36,459 nucleotides of DNA from Candidatus Desantisbacteria bacterium CG1_02_49_89 (GCA_001871075.1 MNUP01000147.1:1-36459); one strand, 5' to 3'. Shown: positions 1 through 8,952, counted from the stretch's first letter. Program-made: numbers and translations. The notes: generated from the letters alone by a model not told the origin.

Positions 1-226
1 TCTCGATCTCCGCCATTTCCCTCAGCTCCGGGACTGCCTTCACCACTTCCAGGGGGCTTACGGTGGGGATTTTCTCCCTTTTGGAATAGCTGTATCTCTG
101 CGCTATCATGCCGCACGTGCTTATCATCTTGATTTTTTTCTGTGTCTTCGCGAAAAGACCTGCGGAAAACTGCATGAAGACCAGAACAAGAACCGCCGCT
201 ATAAAATATTTATTTATTTTTCGCAT
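1..226 (-). CDS. Partial CDS, N-terminus of a secreted/exported protein (MRKINKYFIAAVLVLVFMQFSAGLFAKTQKKIKMISTCGMIAQRYSYSKRE...), runs off the window
   Basis: Open reading frame on minus strand from ATG at 226 with strong SD (CCGGAGGATAT) upstream, hydrophobic signal-peptide-like N-terminus; no stop before window edge. Confidence 0.75.
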   Translation of the reverse strand, partial: MRKINKYFIAAVLVLVFMQFSAGLFAKTQKKIKMISTCGMIAQRYSYSKREKIPTVSPLEVVKAVPELREMAEIE

Positions 227-256
227 ATATCCTCCGGACTTGCGGTGCGCCAGCAC

Positions 257-1249
257 TTATTTCTCCGTGATCGTTTCGTCGACCTTCATCCCAAAATGCC
301 TTCCCGAAGATTCCGCGTAGCCCAGGACCTCGTCGCCTTTTTTCAGCTTCACGACCGAGACAGGCCTTCCGCCCGGCCTGGTCAGGCGTATTGTTTCCGC
401 GTTCTGCATAACGAGCGAAACCCGGTTTTTCCCGGATCTTGCCTCTACGAGGATCATTGGGCGTTTTTCCACCTTTGCCCTGCCGATTATCCCGGTCTGC
501 GCGTTACCCCTGAAATCCGTTATCGTGACTTCGCATCCGCTCCTAAGGTCCGCAAGGTACTTCATTTTTCCCTCGGGAACGCGCACGTATGCATGGACCC
601 CGCCCGCATTGACCCTGAAAGGCCTGGAAGCCACATAAGGATTTTCTATGCTTTCAGAGTGGACAAGGAACATCCCGCCTGAAGTATTTCCGACAAGCAT
701 CCCTTCTCCCGCCTTCATATTGGTGCAGGTATCGATGCATACCCTGTCGCCCATGCCCACGGGTCTGACGGCAGTTATTTTCAGCCTGGCAAGCGCGATT
801 TTTTCTCCGCTGCCTTTTATCATTTTCGAAACCTTCCTTATCTCGTTCGCGCCTTTTGCGTCCAGCAGTATGCCGTCAACGCCTTTTTCAAGGATCCCCA
901 GCGCGAGCCCCGCGTCCTGCGCGTTTTTCGCTTCGGCGATAAGATTGCCCCTCTGCGCCACAAGATTTTCAAGTGGAATGACCTTCCAGCTGCCGGTGCG
1001 GATTATAAGGATCTTGTTCCTGTTAGCCCTTGCTGCATTCTCCTCGTCTTTCTTGCTGTTTATAACAACCTCTAATACATCTCTGCCCGCGCGCAGGTCC
1101 CCGTCATCGGAAACCGTGGTTATCAGGCCCAGCTCCTTGACTTTTTTCGTAAATCCGCGGGGGACCATTACAGCGTCAGCGCCGCTTTCAAGCGCAGCAG
1201 TAACAAAATTCTTATTATAAGGTATGATCTTCACCCAGAACTTCTTCAT
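257..1249 (-). CDS. 3-dehydroquinate synthase II (archaeal-type, AroB')
   Basis: Protein MKKFWVKIIPYNKNFVTAALESGADAVMVPRG... with GEGMLVGNTSGGMFLVHSES, NAGGVHAYVRVPEGKMKYLADLRSG; ORF N-terminal extension (LNLNLNLNL) is translated repeat, so start set at internal ATG 1249. Confidence 0.9.
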   Translation of the reverse strand: MKKFWVKIIPYNKNFVTAALESGADAVMVPRGFTKKVKELGLITTVSDDGDLRAGRDVLEVVINSKKDEENAARANRNKILIIRTGSWKVIPLENLVAQRGNLIAEAKNAQDAGLALGILEKGVDGILLDAKGANEIRKVSKMIKGSGEKIALARLKITAVRPVGMGDRVCIDTCTNMKAGEGMLVGNTSGGMFLVHSESIENPYVASRPFRVNAGGVHAYVRVPEGKMKYLADLRSGCEVTITDFRGNAQTGIIGRAKVEKRPMILVEARSGKNRVSLVMQNAETIRLTRPGGRPVSVVKLKKGDEVLGYAESSGRHFGMKVDETITEK

Positions 1250-1258
1250 TTTTTCTCT

Positions 1259-1556
1259 CAGATACAGATTGAGATTTAGATTGAGATTGAGATTTTCGAT
1301 TGAGTCAAAACATATAATCACGAGATTTCACACGATTTTCACAAGAAATGTCATTGCGACCCGCCAATAAGTAGCGGCGGGGAAGCAATCTAATTAGATT
1401 ACCACGCCCTTCGGGCTCGTAATGACCGGAAAACGGTCATCTCGTGGAAATCTGTGTAATCGTGTGGTTAAAAATTCTAAATTTGAATTACCCCGCGGCA
1501 AGCCGCGGGGGGTTAAATCATATTTTTGCTAAATTTTAATCTCAATCTCAATCTGC
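1259..1556. repeat. Compound palindromic repeat: outer AGATTG hexamer arrays (inverted), inner CACGATTTTCACAAGAAATGTCATTGCGA / ...TCGTAATGAC...CGTGTGGTT element, CCCCGCGGCaaGCCGCGGGG hairpin
   Basis: Direct reading: hexamers at 1265-1295, inverted copies at 1538-1554; 23-bp word gattttcacaagaaatgtcattg at 1334-1356 recurs inverted at 17455-17477. Confidence 0.85.
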
Positions 1557-1561
1557 TTTTA

Positions 1562-2353
1562 TTATTTAAGGAGCTTAAGCGCTTCTTCGACTTTTGTGCT
1601 TTTATGCACGACCGAAGCAATGGCTTTTACGATACCTATGGGATCCTTGTGCTGGAATGCGTTCCTTCCTATGGAAACTCCTGCCGCACCGCCCTTCATC
1701 GCCCCTTCCACCATTTCAAGTATTTCCTTGTCGGTTTCCATTTTTTCACCACCCGCTATCACAACGGGAACAGGGCATCCTCCGGTGACTTCCCTGAAAC
1801 TCTCGGCGCTCCCCGTGTAATTAACCTTGACTATGTCCGCTCCCAGCTCTGCCCCCACCCTTGCGGCGTGTTTCACCACAGCCGCATCGAACTGGTTCTT
1901 TATTTTTTGGCCCCGCGTATACATCATGGCAAGAAGCGGGATCCCCCATTCCGTGCTTTTTTTCGAGATAACGCCGAAATCCCTGAGCATTTCGCTTTCG
2001 TCTTCGGCGCCCAGGTTCACGTGTATGGATACGGCGTCAGCCCCAAGCCTTACCGCTTCCTCGACCGTGCATACCAGGACCTTAAAGTTAGGGTCGGGTG
2101 CAAGGCTCGTGCTTCCCGAAAGATGGATTATCAGGCCGATATCCTTGCCGCTGCCGCGGTGGCCTCCGCGTACAAGACCTTTGTGGAGCACTATCGCGTT
2201 CGCACCGCCGTTCACTATGTTGTCTACCGTTTCCTTCATGTTCTCAAGGCCTCTAATAGGTCCGACGGTCACGCCGTGGTCCATCGGAATGATAACGGTC
2301 TTTCCGGTATTCCTGTTTAGAATTCTCTCTATCCTTATTTCTTTTCCTATCAT
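1562..2353 (-). CDS. 2-amino-3,7-dideoxy-D-threo-hept-6-ulosonate (ADH) synthase / class I fructose-bisphosphate aldolase family
   Basis: [39 protein letters not shown]..., [44 protein letters not shown] motifs; SD GGGGAGGAA upstream of ATG 2353; adjacent to DHQS II. Confidence 0.87.
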   Translation of the reverse strand: MIGKEIRIERILNRNTGKTVIIPMDHGVTVGPIRGLENMKETVDNIVNGGANAIVLHKGLVRGGHRGSGKDIGLIIHLSGSTSLAPDPNFKVLVCTVEEAVRLGADAVSIHVNLGAEDESEMLRDFGVISKKSTEWGIPLLAMMYTRGQKIKNQFDAAVVKHAARVGAELGADIVKVNYTGSAESFREVTGGCPVPVVIAGGEKMETDKEILEMVEGAMKGGAAGVSIGRNAFQHKDPIGIVKAIASVVHKSTKVEEALKLLK

Positions 2354-2466
2354 TTTATTCCTCCCCAAAAATTATTTCGGCGCAAAGAAAAACCTATCCC
2401 GCAAGCCTGACAATGGGATAGGTTAAGAGAATTTCAAAAGAGTTTTCCTGCTTGCAGGCATTCTTC

Positions 2467-2937
2467 CTACTTCTCTCTTTCCATCACAAGCTCCGCTCTC
2501 CTGACTTCAGAAGTGCGGATGACCATATCCATAAGCGTGGGGTTTTCAAGCAACATGGAGCGGAAATCCTGCTTGGAAAGAATAAAGAAATCCGCGTCTT
2601 CCTCCACGATAACCGTGGCATTCCGCTTCCCGCCGACGAGCAGAGCCATTTCCCCGAAATATTCTCCCTGGCTTAGCTTTTTTATGCGGCTCTTGCCAAG
2701 GCCCTTCTTTACCCAGATGCCGACTTTGCCCTTTGAGATAAAATAGAAGGAGTCGCCTATATCTCCCTCGCGGACTACAGTTTCTCCCTTTTTAAACGAT
2801 ACCTTTTTCAGGCAGCAGAGAAGTTTTTCAAGCGCCGAAAGGTTGAACTGCGCAAGGAAATTGACGCCCCTCAGTATGGAATCAAGGCCACCGAGTTCCT
2901 TTTCGTCAATATCCTTTTTCTTTTCTTCTTTTGCCAT
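2467..2937 (-). CDS. Cyclic nucleotide-binding (CNB/cNMP) domain protein without HTH
   Basis: VVREGDIGDSFYFISKGKVGIWVKKG...LSQGEYFGEMALLVGGKRNATVIVEEDADFFILSKQDF. Confidence 0.85.
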   Translation of the reverse strand: MAKEEKKKDIDEKELGGLDSILRGVNFLAQFNLSALEKLLCCLKKVSFKKGETVVREGDIGDSFYFISKGKVGIWVKKGLGKSRIKKLSQGEYFGEMALLVGGKRNATVIVEEDADFFILSKQDFRSMLLENPTLMDMVIRTSEVRRAELVMEREK

Positions 2938-2959
2938 ATTTATCTCTTAGAAAAAAGAA

Positions 2960-3272
<313 letters not shown>

Positions 3273-3273
<1 letters not shown>

Positions 3274-3365
3274 TGAAAGGACGACCTCCCCGATGGGCTA
3301 TGCCATCGGGACGAGCTACCAGGCTGCTCCACCCCGCTGTCAATCAATCTTTCTATTGCTTTGTG
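3273..3365 (-). pseudogene. tRNA-fMet remnant: T-loop to 5' end plus upstream flank duplicated, anticodon arm replaced by a CCCGATGG...CCATCGGG hairpin
   Basis: 3311-3365 is an exact 55-bp direct copy of 3006-3060; 3273-3287 (ttgaaaggacgacct) matches 2975-2989 (ttgaacggacgacct) 14/15; intervening arm differs. Confidence 0.85.
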
Positions 3366-3522
3366 ATTCTTCAATAATTATCAAATTTAAGCAATAATAA
3401 ATATTATTTATGGAATAAAATAGGGTCGTCGATAAACCCTTTAAAACTGAAAATGGAAAATTGAGCAATGGACCGTCCCGATGTTACATCGGGACTCTGT
3501 TTTTTCGCTTTGCGAAAAAACA

Positions 3523-3654
3523 TGGGCGAGGAGGGATTTCTTCTCACCCGTCGCTTCCGCTCCTTCTTCGAAGCCGGCCGCCCTCTCTCTGACCAGCGGC
3601 GTTCGGGTCGGCTTCAAATCCCTTGAGTGTTTAAACGTGGGCGAGGAGGGATTT
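3523..3654. repeat. 17-bp direct repeat of tRNA-Leu 3' end (tgggcgaggagggattt) at 3523-3539 and 3638-3654
   Basis: Exact match, 115 bp apart. Confidence 0.92.
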
Positions 3655-3720
3655 GAACCCTCAAGGCCTTGCGACCGACGGATTTTAAGTCCGTCGCGTA
3701 TACCGTTCCGCCACTCGCCC
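3638..3720 (-). tRNA. tRNA-Leu (anticodon TAA)
   Basis: Reverse complement GGGCGAGTGGCGGAACGGTATACGCGACGGACTTAAAATCCGTCGGTCGCAAGGCCTTGAGGGTTCAAATCCCTCCTCGCCCA; class II tRNA with long variable arm. Confidence 0.93.
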
Positions 3721-3756
3721 AAACCTTGAGGCTTCCCTTTCCCACTTACCCCCTTT

Positions 3757-3784
3757 ATTATATACAAAAATAATACTATGTCAA
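3757..3784 (-). promoter_or_regulatory. Sigma70-type promoter for tRNA-Leu (TTGACA-16-TATAAT)
   Basis: Minus strand TTGACATAGTATTATTTTTGTATATAAT just upstream of tRNA-Leu; -35 box overlaps the ispG stop codon. Confidence 0.7.
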
Positions 3785-4872
3785 GAAAAACGTCGTTTAA
3801 AAGGATAATTTGATAGTTCGGACAAAAGAGCGCTGACTGCCTCACCTTCTTTTACTTTCCTTAAGATCCTGCCTTTTCTGAACAGAAGGGCGTTCCTGCC
3901 GCCGAACGCCAGGCCTATGTCTGCCTCCTTTGCCTCGCCCGGTCCGTTCACCTCGCAGCCCATGATGGCAACCCGTAAAGAACCGTGTAACGTGTTAGGT
4001 GTAAGGTGTAAGGCATTCTGAAATCTATGGACGATACGGGGAAGATTAACGCGGCAGCGGCCGCAGGTCGGGCAGGAAATTATTTCCACACCCCCGGAAA
4101 GCCCGGTTGCCTGCAGTACCTCGCGGCCTGCCTTGACTTCTTCAACGGGATCTCCTGTAAGTGAAACCCTTATAGTGTCCCCTATGCCCTCCAGAAGAAG
4201 GATACCGATACCCAGCGAAGATTTCACAATAGCCGGAATAAGAGGTCCGGTGGCTGTCATTCCCAGGTGCAGCGGGTAATCAACTTTGCCGGCAATAAGC
4301 CTGTATGATTCAACGGTTGAACAAATATCCGGAGTTTTAAGGGAAATCACGATATCCCTGAATTTTAATTTTTCAATGATGCGCACGTAATCCAGCGCCG
4401 CCCCTGCCATCCTGTGCGCCAGGTTTTCACGTCGTACGTCGGACGTCGGACGTCGGACGGTATTTAAAGAGCCCGAATTCACTCCCACCCGTATCGGAAT
4501 ACCCCTGCGCTTCGCCGCCCCTACTACGGCCTTGATCTCCTCCTGCCTTCTTATGTTACCGGGGTTTAACCTGATCTTATCCGCGCCGCTTTCGATGGCA
4601 GCGAGTGCAAGCCTGTAATTGAAGTGTATGTCCGCGACAAGGGGTATCTTTATTCTCTTTTTGATCTCTGCCAGCGCCTGAGCAGATTCTTCATCAGGAA
4701 CAGCAGCTCGGACAATCACGCATCCAGCAGCTTCAAGCTCCCTGACCTGGGCAACCGCTCTCTTAACGTCGGTGGCAGGCACTTTGATCATCGACTGAAC
4801 GGGGATCGCACTTCCCCCGCCCACCGGAATGTTTCCGACCCAAATTTTCCTTGACGTGCGCCTTTTTATCAC
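3781..4872 (-). CDS. ispG: 4-hydroxy-3-methylbut-2-en-1-yl diphosphate synthase (flavodoxin)
   Basis: MIKRRTSRKIWVGNIPVGGGSAIPVQSM, VADIHFNYRLALAAIE, IRLNPGNI, ISCPTCGRCRVNL, GCEVNGPGEAKEADIG. Confidence 0.95.
   Translation of the reverse strand: MIKRRTSRKIWVGNIPVGGGSAIPVQSMIKVPATDVKRAVAQVRELEAAGCVIVRAAVPDEESAQALAEIKKRIKIPLVADIHFNYRLALAAIESGADKIRLNPGNIRRQEEIKAVVGAAKRRGIPIRVGVNSGSLNTVRRPTSDVRRENLAHRMAGAALDYVRIIEKLKFRDIVISLKTPDICSTVESYRLIAGKVDYPLHLGMTATGPLIPAIVKSSLGIGILLLEGIGDTIRVSLTGDPVEEVKAGREVLQATGLSGGVEIISCPTCGRCRVNLPRIVHRFQNALHLTPNTLHGSLRVAIMGCEVNGPGEAKEADIGLAFGGRNALLFRKGRILRKVKEGEAVSALLSELSNYPFKRRFS
3985..4012. repeat. Heptamer tandem array (GTGTAAG)4, imperfect, inside ispG
   Basis: gtgtaac gtgttag gtgtaag gtgtaag. 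Confidence 0.93.
4429..4460. repeat. Heptamer tandem array (ACGTCGG)4.5 inside ispG
   Basis: acgtcgt acgtcgg acgtcgg acgtcgg acgg. Confidence 0.95.
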
Positions 4873-4878
4873 CGCTGT

Positions 4879-5916
4879 TTATCTCAACCTGATCCTGATT
4901 ATGTCCTTAAAGGTCGCGTAGACCACAAGTGTTGCGATAAGCGCGATCCCCACATATTCGAGCGCACGCCTGCTTTTGTCTGATACCGGCTTGCGCCTTA
5001 TTGCTTCCACCAGCAGTAAAAGTATAACACCCCCGTCAAAAATAGGAACGGGCAGCAGGTTAAGTATCGCAAGGTTGATGCTTATGAAACCTATAAAATC
5101 GAGGAAATTATTCACACCCTGCTGCGCCTGCGTGCCCAGCATCTGGAATATGCCTATAGGACCCGCTACATCCATCTTTGCCTTGCCGAACACAACAAGC
5201 ACAAGGCCTTTTATGACGGCGTATGAAAGAAGTCCTGTCTGCTTCAGGCCCTCCCAGATAGATCCGAAAAATGAAAATTTCTTCAGTTCCTCCCTGGGGC
5301 TGATGCCGATTATCTTGCTCTGCATGTCGCTGTCCCACCTGGTAGCGATACTGAACGCCATGGGCTCTTTGTCCCTTATTATCTGAATATCTATGGATTT
5401 GTCCATATTCTTGCGGATATTGCTTTGGACCTCCATCCAGTCTTTGACATTGACGCCGTTAATAGTTCTTATCAGATCACCCGGTTTCAGGCCCGCTGTC
5501 TGGGCGGGATAGCCGTCACTGACCTTGCCTATCACCGTGGACTGGAAATCATATACCGAAACGCCGACCATGAACACGGCCGAAAAAAGCAAAAAAGCCA
5601 GCAGGAAGTTGAAAACAGGCCCCATAAAATAAAGGAACATCCTCTGCCAGGGAGACCGGGAGCTAAGAAATTCTCTGCTCGCGCTCACATCCGCCGCGTC
5701 TGTTTCCCCCGCAACTTTCACAAATCCGCCCAGCGGGAAAGCCGATATGCAGTATCTTGTTCCGCCCCTGGTGAAACCCACTATGTCAGGCCCGTATCCA
5801 AGAGAGAACTTTTCCACCTTGACCCCGAGCTTTTTCGCCGCGAAAAAATGGCCCAGCTCGTGGAAGAATATCAGGAGCCCGAACCCTACAATTGAAGCAA
5901 CAATGGTAATTATCAT
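4879..5916 (-). CDS. rseP: RIP metalloprotease / site-2 protease with PDZ domain
   Basis: FFHELGHFFAAKKLGVKVEKFSLGYGP, LNLLPVPIFDGGVILLLLVEAIRRKPV, PDZ region. Confidence 0.92.
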   Translation of the reverse strand: MIITIVASIVGFGLLIFFHELGHFFAAKKLGVKVEKFSLGYGPDIVGFTRGGTRYCISAFPLGGFVKVAGETDAADVSASREFLSSRSPWQRMFLYFMGPVFNFLLAFLLFSAVFMVGVSVYDFQSTVIGKVSDGYPAQTAGLKPGDLIRTINGVNVKDWMEVQSNIRKNMDKSIDIQIIRDKEPMAFSIATRWDSDMQSKIIGISPREELKKFSFFGSIWEGLKQTGLLSYAVIKGLVLVVFGKAKMDVAGPIGIFQMLGTQAQQGVNNFLDFIGFISINLAILNLLPVPIFDGGVILLLLVEAIRRKPVSDKSRRALEYVGIALIATLVVYATFKDIIRIRLR

Positions 5917-5951
5917 TTTTTTCCCCGGTTTTTAAGTCTTTGATCTGAAGT

Positions 5952-7145
5952 CTATAGTCTGCTTTTGAAACCTGTTTCTATCACCCTGCGTGCTTCTTCC
6001 CTTGCCCACCTGTCCGCCTGCAAAAGTCGTTTGAGCATTGTCGTGCGTCGTGCGTCGTGCGTCGTGCGTAAATAATTATCCATGACTTTTTTAATAACTT
6101 TTGGGATGTCCGTGAATCCTATCATGCCGGAAAGGAACGCTTCGACCGCCTCCTCATCCCCCGCATTAAGCACTGCGGGCATGCAGCCGCCTTCCTTCAG
6201 CGCTGATCTGGCATAAGCAAGGCAGGGGAACTTTTTAAAATCCGGCCTGATAAATTCCAGCTTCCCCCAATTCGAAAGTTCAAGGACTCTGTAACGGGTC
6301 TTGAGCCTGTGCGGGAAAGAAAGCGCAAACTGTATCGGAATGCGCATATCCGGGTAAGCGATCTGCGCCAGGCTTGTTCCGTCAACAAACCTTACTATCG
6401 AATGGACCGCGGAGCCGGGATGTATCAGGACGTCTATTTTCTCCTGCGGTATGCCGAAAAACCTGCTTGTTTCAATAACCTCAAGCCCCTTGTTCATCAG
6501 GGTGGCTGAGTCAACCGTTATTTTCTTCCCCATTTTCCATACCGGATGCCTCAACGCGTCGCTTACAGTTATGTTTTTCAATTTGTTAGAGCTGAGTTTA
6601 TAGAACGGCCCGCCTGAAGCTGTCAGTATCACCCTCTCGATCTCTCCCGCATCCTTTCCCTGCATGCACTGGAATATCGCGCTCAGCTCGCTGTCCAGGG
6701 GGAGTATCCGGACCCCGCTCTTTCTTGCCTCAGCCATTATTATTTCGCCAAACCCTACTATCAGTTCCTTGTTCGCTAACGCTATTTCCTTTTTTCCCCT
6801 TATAGCGGACAGGATCGCGGCAAGGCTTTCCACGCCTGCGAGCGCCCCCACCACGGTATCAACCCAGCGGGCGCACGCTATCCTGGCAAGACCTTCCGCT
6901 CCCGGATAGACCCTGGCGCGGGATTTCGATCTGCTCAACCGTTTTGCCAGGTATTTCGCTTTTACGGGATCAAGCACTGCAACCGCTTCCGGCCTGAATT
7001 CCTCGATCTGCCCAAGAAGCAGGTCTGTGTTATGCCTGCAGGAAAGTGCATATACCGAAAACTCGCCCGGGAATCCGCGTATCACGTCGAGCGTGCTCCT
7101 ACCAACAGAACCAGTTGAACCGAGTACAGCTATTCTTTTACTCAT
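5952..7145 (-). CDS. dxr: 1-deoxy-D-xylulose-5-phosphate reductoisomerase
   Basis: MSKRIAVLGSTGSVGRSTLDVIR, ALANKELIV, LPLDSELSAIFQ, ILTASGGPFY, MGKKITVDSATLMNKGLEVIE. Confidence 0.95.
   Translation of the reverse strand: MSKRIAVLGSTGSVGRSTLDVIRGFPGEFSVYALSCRHNTDLLLGQIEEFRPEAVAVLDPVKAKYLAKRLSRSKSRARVYPGAEGLARIACARWVDTVVGALAGVESLAAILSAIRGKKEIALANKELIVGFGEIIMAEARKSGVRILPLDSELSAIFQCMQGKDAGEIERVILTASGGPFYKLSSNKLKNITVSDALRHPVWKMGKKITVDSATLMNKGLEVIETSRFFGIPQEKIDVLIHPGSAVHSIVRFVDGTSLAQIAYPDMRIPIQFALSFPHRLKTRYRVLELSNWGKLEFIRPDFKKFPCLAYARSALKEGGCMPAVLNAGDEEAVEAFLSGMIGFTDIPKVIKKVMDNYLRTTHDARRTTMLKRLLQADRWAREEARRVIETGFKSRL
6041..6068. repeat. Perfect heptamer tandem array (TCGTGCG)4 inside dxr
   Basis: tcgtgcg x4. 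Confidence 0.97.
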
Positions 7146-7157
7146 TATCCTTCATAT

Positions 7158-7958
7158 TTAGTAGATATAGTATGTGCTGAGATAATAATACATAAGCGGG
7201 GCGGTGAACAGAAGGCTGTCAAACCTGTCCAGGATACCGCCGTGCCCCGGGATAAAATCCCCCGAATCCTTTGTTTCAACGTCTCTTTTAAGGAAAGACT
7301 CGCACAGGTCGCCGAAAATTGTAAAGATACCTGTAAGCAGTCCAAGTATTATGCTGCCTTCCAGACTGAAATCGGAGACCCATAACCTTGCGACAAGAAA
7401 AACCGCGAGGCTGGCGCATACCCCCGCGATCGCGCCCTGCAAAGATTTCTTAGGGCTGACCTTCGGTATCAGCTTGAAAGTGCCCCACTTTTTTCCGATA
7501 AAATACGCTGCGGCATCGCAGCACCATGTTCCAAAAAAGAGAAGGTACAGAAAACGCACGCCCTTCTCTCTTATAAGGAAAAGGTAGCTCATCAAGAACG
7601 TCACGTACAGGACGCCTAAGATGGTAGTTGCTATGTTCACTGTCGGGCTGAATCTTTCTTTTTTCTTCGAGAACGCGGCCTTGAACATCTCCACTATAAT
7701 GGAAAGCAGCAGAAAAATTATAAGTATGAAAATAGGGCTGAATATTTTACGGTATATGCTTATGCAAAGAAGGAAGCTTATGAATATCCCTATCTCGTAC
7801 TGGGGGTTGGACCTTTTTCTCTGGAGGTCGTAGAACTCCGTAAGCCCCAGTATCGCGGTCCCGGCGACAAAGATCAGGAACGAAGCCCCCCCGAAATAGA
7901 CCGCGAGGAAGAGTATGGGAACAAAGATCACGGTTGTTATGAGCCTTTCCGTCAGCAT
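7158..7958 (-). CDS. cdsA: Phosphatidate cytidylyltransferase
   Basis: C-terminal SFLKRDVETKDSGDFIPGHGGILDRFDSLLFTAPLMYYYL signature; multiple TM segments; between uppS and dxr. Confidence 0.93.
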   Translation of the reverse strand: MLTERLITTVIFVPILFLAVYFGGASFLIFVAGTAILGLTEFYDLQRKRSNPQYEIGIFISFLLCISIYRKIFSPIFILIIFLLLSIIVEMFKAAFSKKKERFSPTVNIATTILGVLYVTFLMSYLFLIREKGVRFLYLLFFGTWCCDAAAYFIGKKWGTFKLIPKVSPKKSLQGAIAGVCASLAVFLVARLWVSDFSLEGSIILGLLTGIFTIFGDLCESFLKRDVETKDSGDFIPGHGGILDRFDSLLFTAPLMYYYLSTYYIY

Positions 7959-8046
7959 TCAATTCTCCTTAAAATTACCACGAAAGCACGAAATTAACCA
8001 CAGGTGAACACAGGTTAACACTGTTTTAGATAAAATCATTGTTTTG

Positions 8047-8105
8047 ATGTCCCATTGGGACATAACTCATAATTATCTTTTACTAATGGCTAATTGACAA
8101 ATGAC
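8047..8105. repeat. GTCCCATTGGGAC hairpin followed by six AATNNCT-like heptamers
   Basis: atgtcccattgggacat; aactcat aattatc ttttact aatggct aattgac aaatgac. Confidence 0.8.
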
Positions 8106-8110
8106 TGCAT

Positions 8111-8854
8111 TTAAACAGCGCCGAACCGCCTTTCTCTTTCCTGGTAGGCAATGATGGCTTCTGTAAGGTGGCGCGGCGTGAAATCAGGCCAGTAAACCGG
8201 GGTAATAAGGATCTCCGCATAAGCCACCTGCCAGAGGAGGAAATTGCTTATGCGCATCTCACCGCCCGTTCGTATCAGGAGGTCAAGGTCCGGAAGACCT
8301 GCTGTGTAAAGGTGTTTCCCGAATTCATTCTCGCTTATCCCGGAAGGGTCCATTCCGCCGGCCGACACCTTTTCGCATATACTCTTGAGCGCATCCAGGA
8401 TCTCCGTCCTTCCCCCGTAATTTATGGCAAGGTTCATTATCAGGCCGGTATTGTCTTCCAGGGACCCCATTGACTCCGAAAGACTGTCCAGCACGCTTTT
8501 CGGAAGGCCGGACCTGCGCCCTATCCAGCCCATCCTGACATTGTTCCTGTCCAGCTCCGGGACTTCCCTTAAAAGGTATTTCGCTATCAGTTCCATCAGG
8601 CCCGCTACCTCGGTTTTCGGGCGCGTCCAGTTCTCGGTTGAAAAAACATATAGTGTGAGAACTTTTACCTCCGGAAGCAGGTTGCCGGTGAAACGGACTA
8701 TCTCCCTTACGCGATCGACTCCCTTTTTATGGCCCGCGATCCTCGGTAAACCCTTTTCTTTTGCCCACCTGCCGTTGCCATCCATAATAATGGCAATGTG
8801 CCCGGGCATTTTTTTCCTGTTCAGTTTTTTTAACAGTTCTTCTGTTCTTTCCAT
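8111..8854 (-). CDS. uppS: Isoprenyl transferase (undecaprenyl diphosphate synthase)
   Basis: PGHIAIIMDGNGRWAKEKGLPRIAGHKKG, STENWTRP, NLAINYGGR, DLLIRTGGEMRISNFLLWQVAYAE. Confidence 0.94.
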   Translation of the reverse strand: MERTEELLKKLNRKKMPGHIAIIMDGNGRWAKEKGLPRIAGHKKGVDRVREIVRFTGNLLPEVKVLTLYVFSTENWTRPKTEVAGLMELIAKYLLREVPELDRNNVRMGWIGRRSGLPKSVLDSLSESMGSLEDNTGLIMNLAINYGGRTEILDALKSICEKVSAGGMDPSGISENEFGKHLYTAGLPDLDLLIRTGGEMRISNFLLWQVAYAEILITPVYWPDFTPRHLTEAIIAYQERERRFGAV

Positions 8855-8869
8855 TTTATTTCAAATAAT

Positions 8870-8945
8870 GATTACGGTGATTTTTAACCGCGATTACGGT
8901 GATATTTAAATAATCACTGTAATCATATTTGTAATCACTGTAATC
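8870..8945. repeat. GATTACRGTGATT-family repeat: 2 direct + 2 inverted copies (8870, 8892 / 8912, 8933)
   Basis: gattacggtgatt x2 then aatcactgtaatc x2, spacing 22 and 21 bp. Confidence 0.93.
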
Positions 8946-8952
8946 GTCTTTA

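Noticed and set aside
1250-1321. N-terminal LNLNLNLNL extension of DHQS II
   Set aside because: Encoded by the AGATTG hexamer array; real start is the MKKFWVK methionine.
3500-3522. Rho-independent terminator (TTTTTTCGCtttGCGAAAAAA)
   Set aside because: Symmetric A/T-flanked hairpin is terminator-like, but it lies inside the repeat complex; cannot be separated from the repeat family without RNA data.
3441-3845. ORF of 134 aa spanning tRNA-Leu
   Set aside because: Translation of a tRNA and its duplicated end; typical spurious ORF.
8870-8945. Possible CRISPR array
   Set aside because: Units are 13 bp with ~8-10 bp spacers, copies are mirrored, spacers not unique 30-mers, no cas genes.
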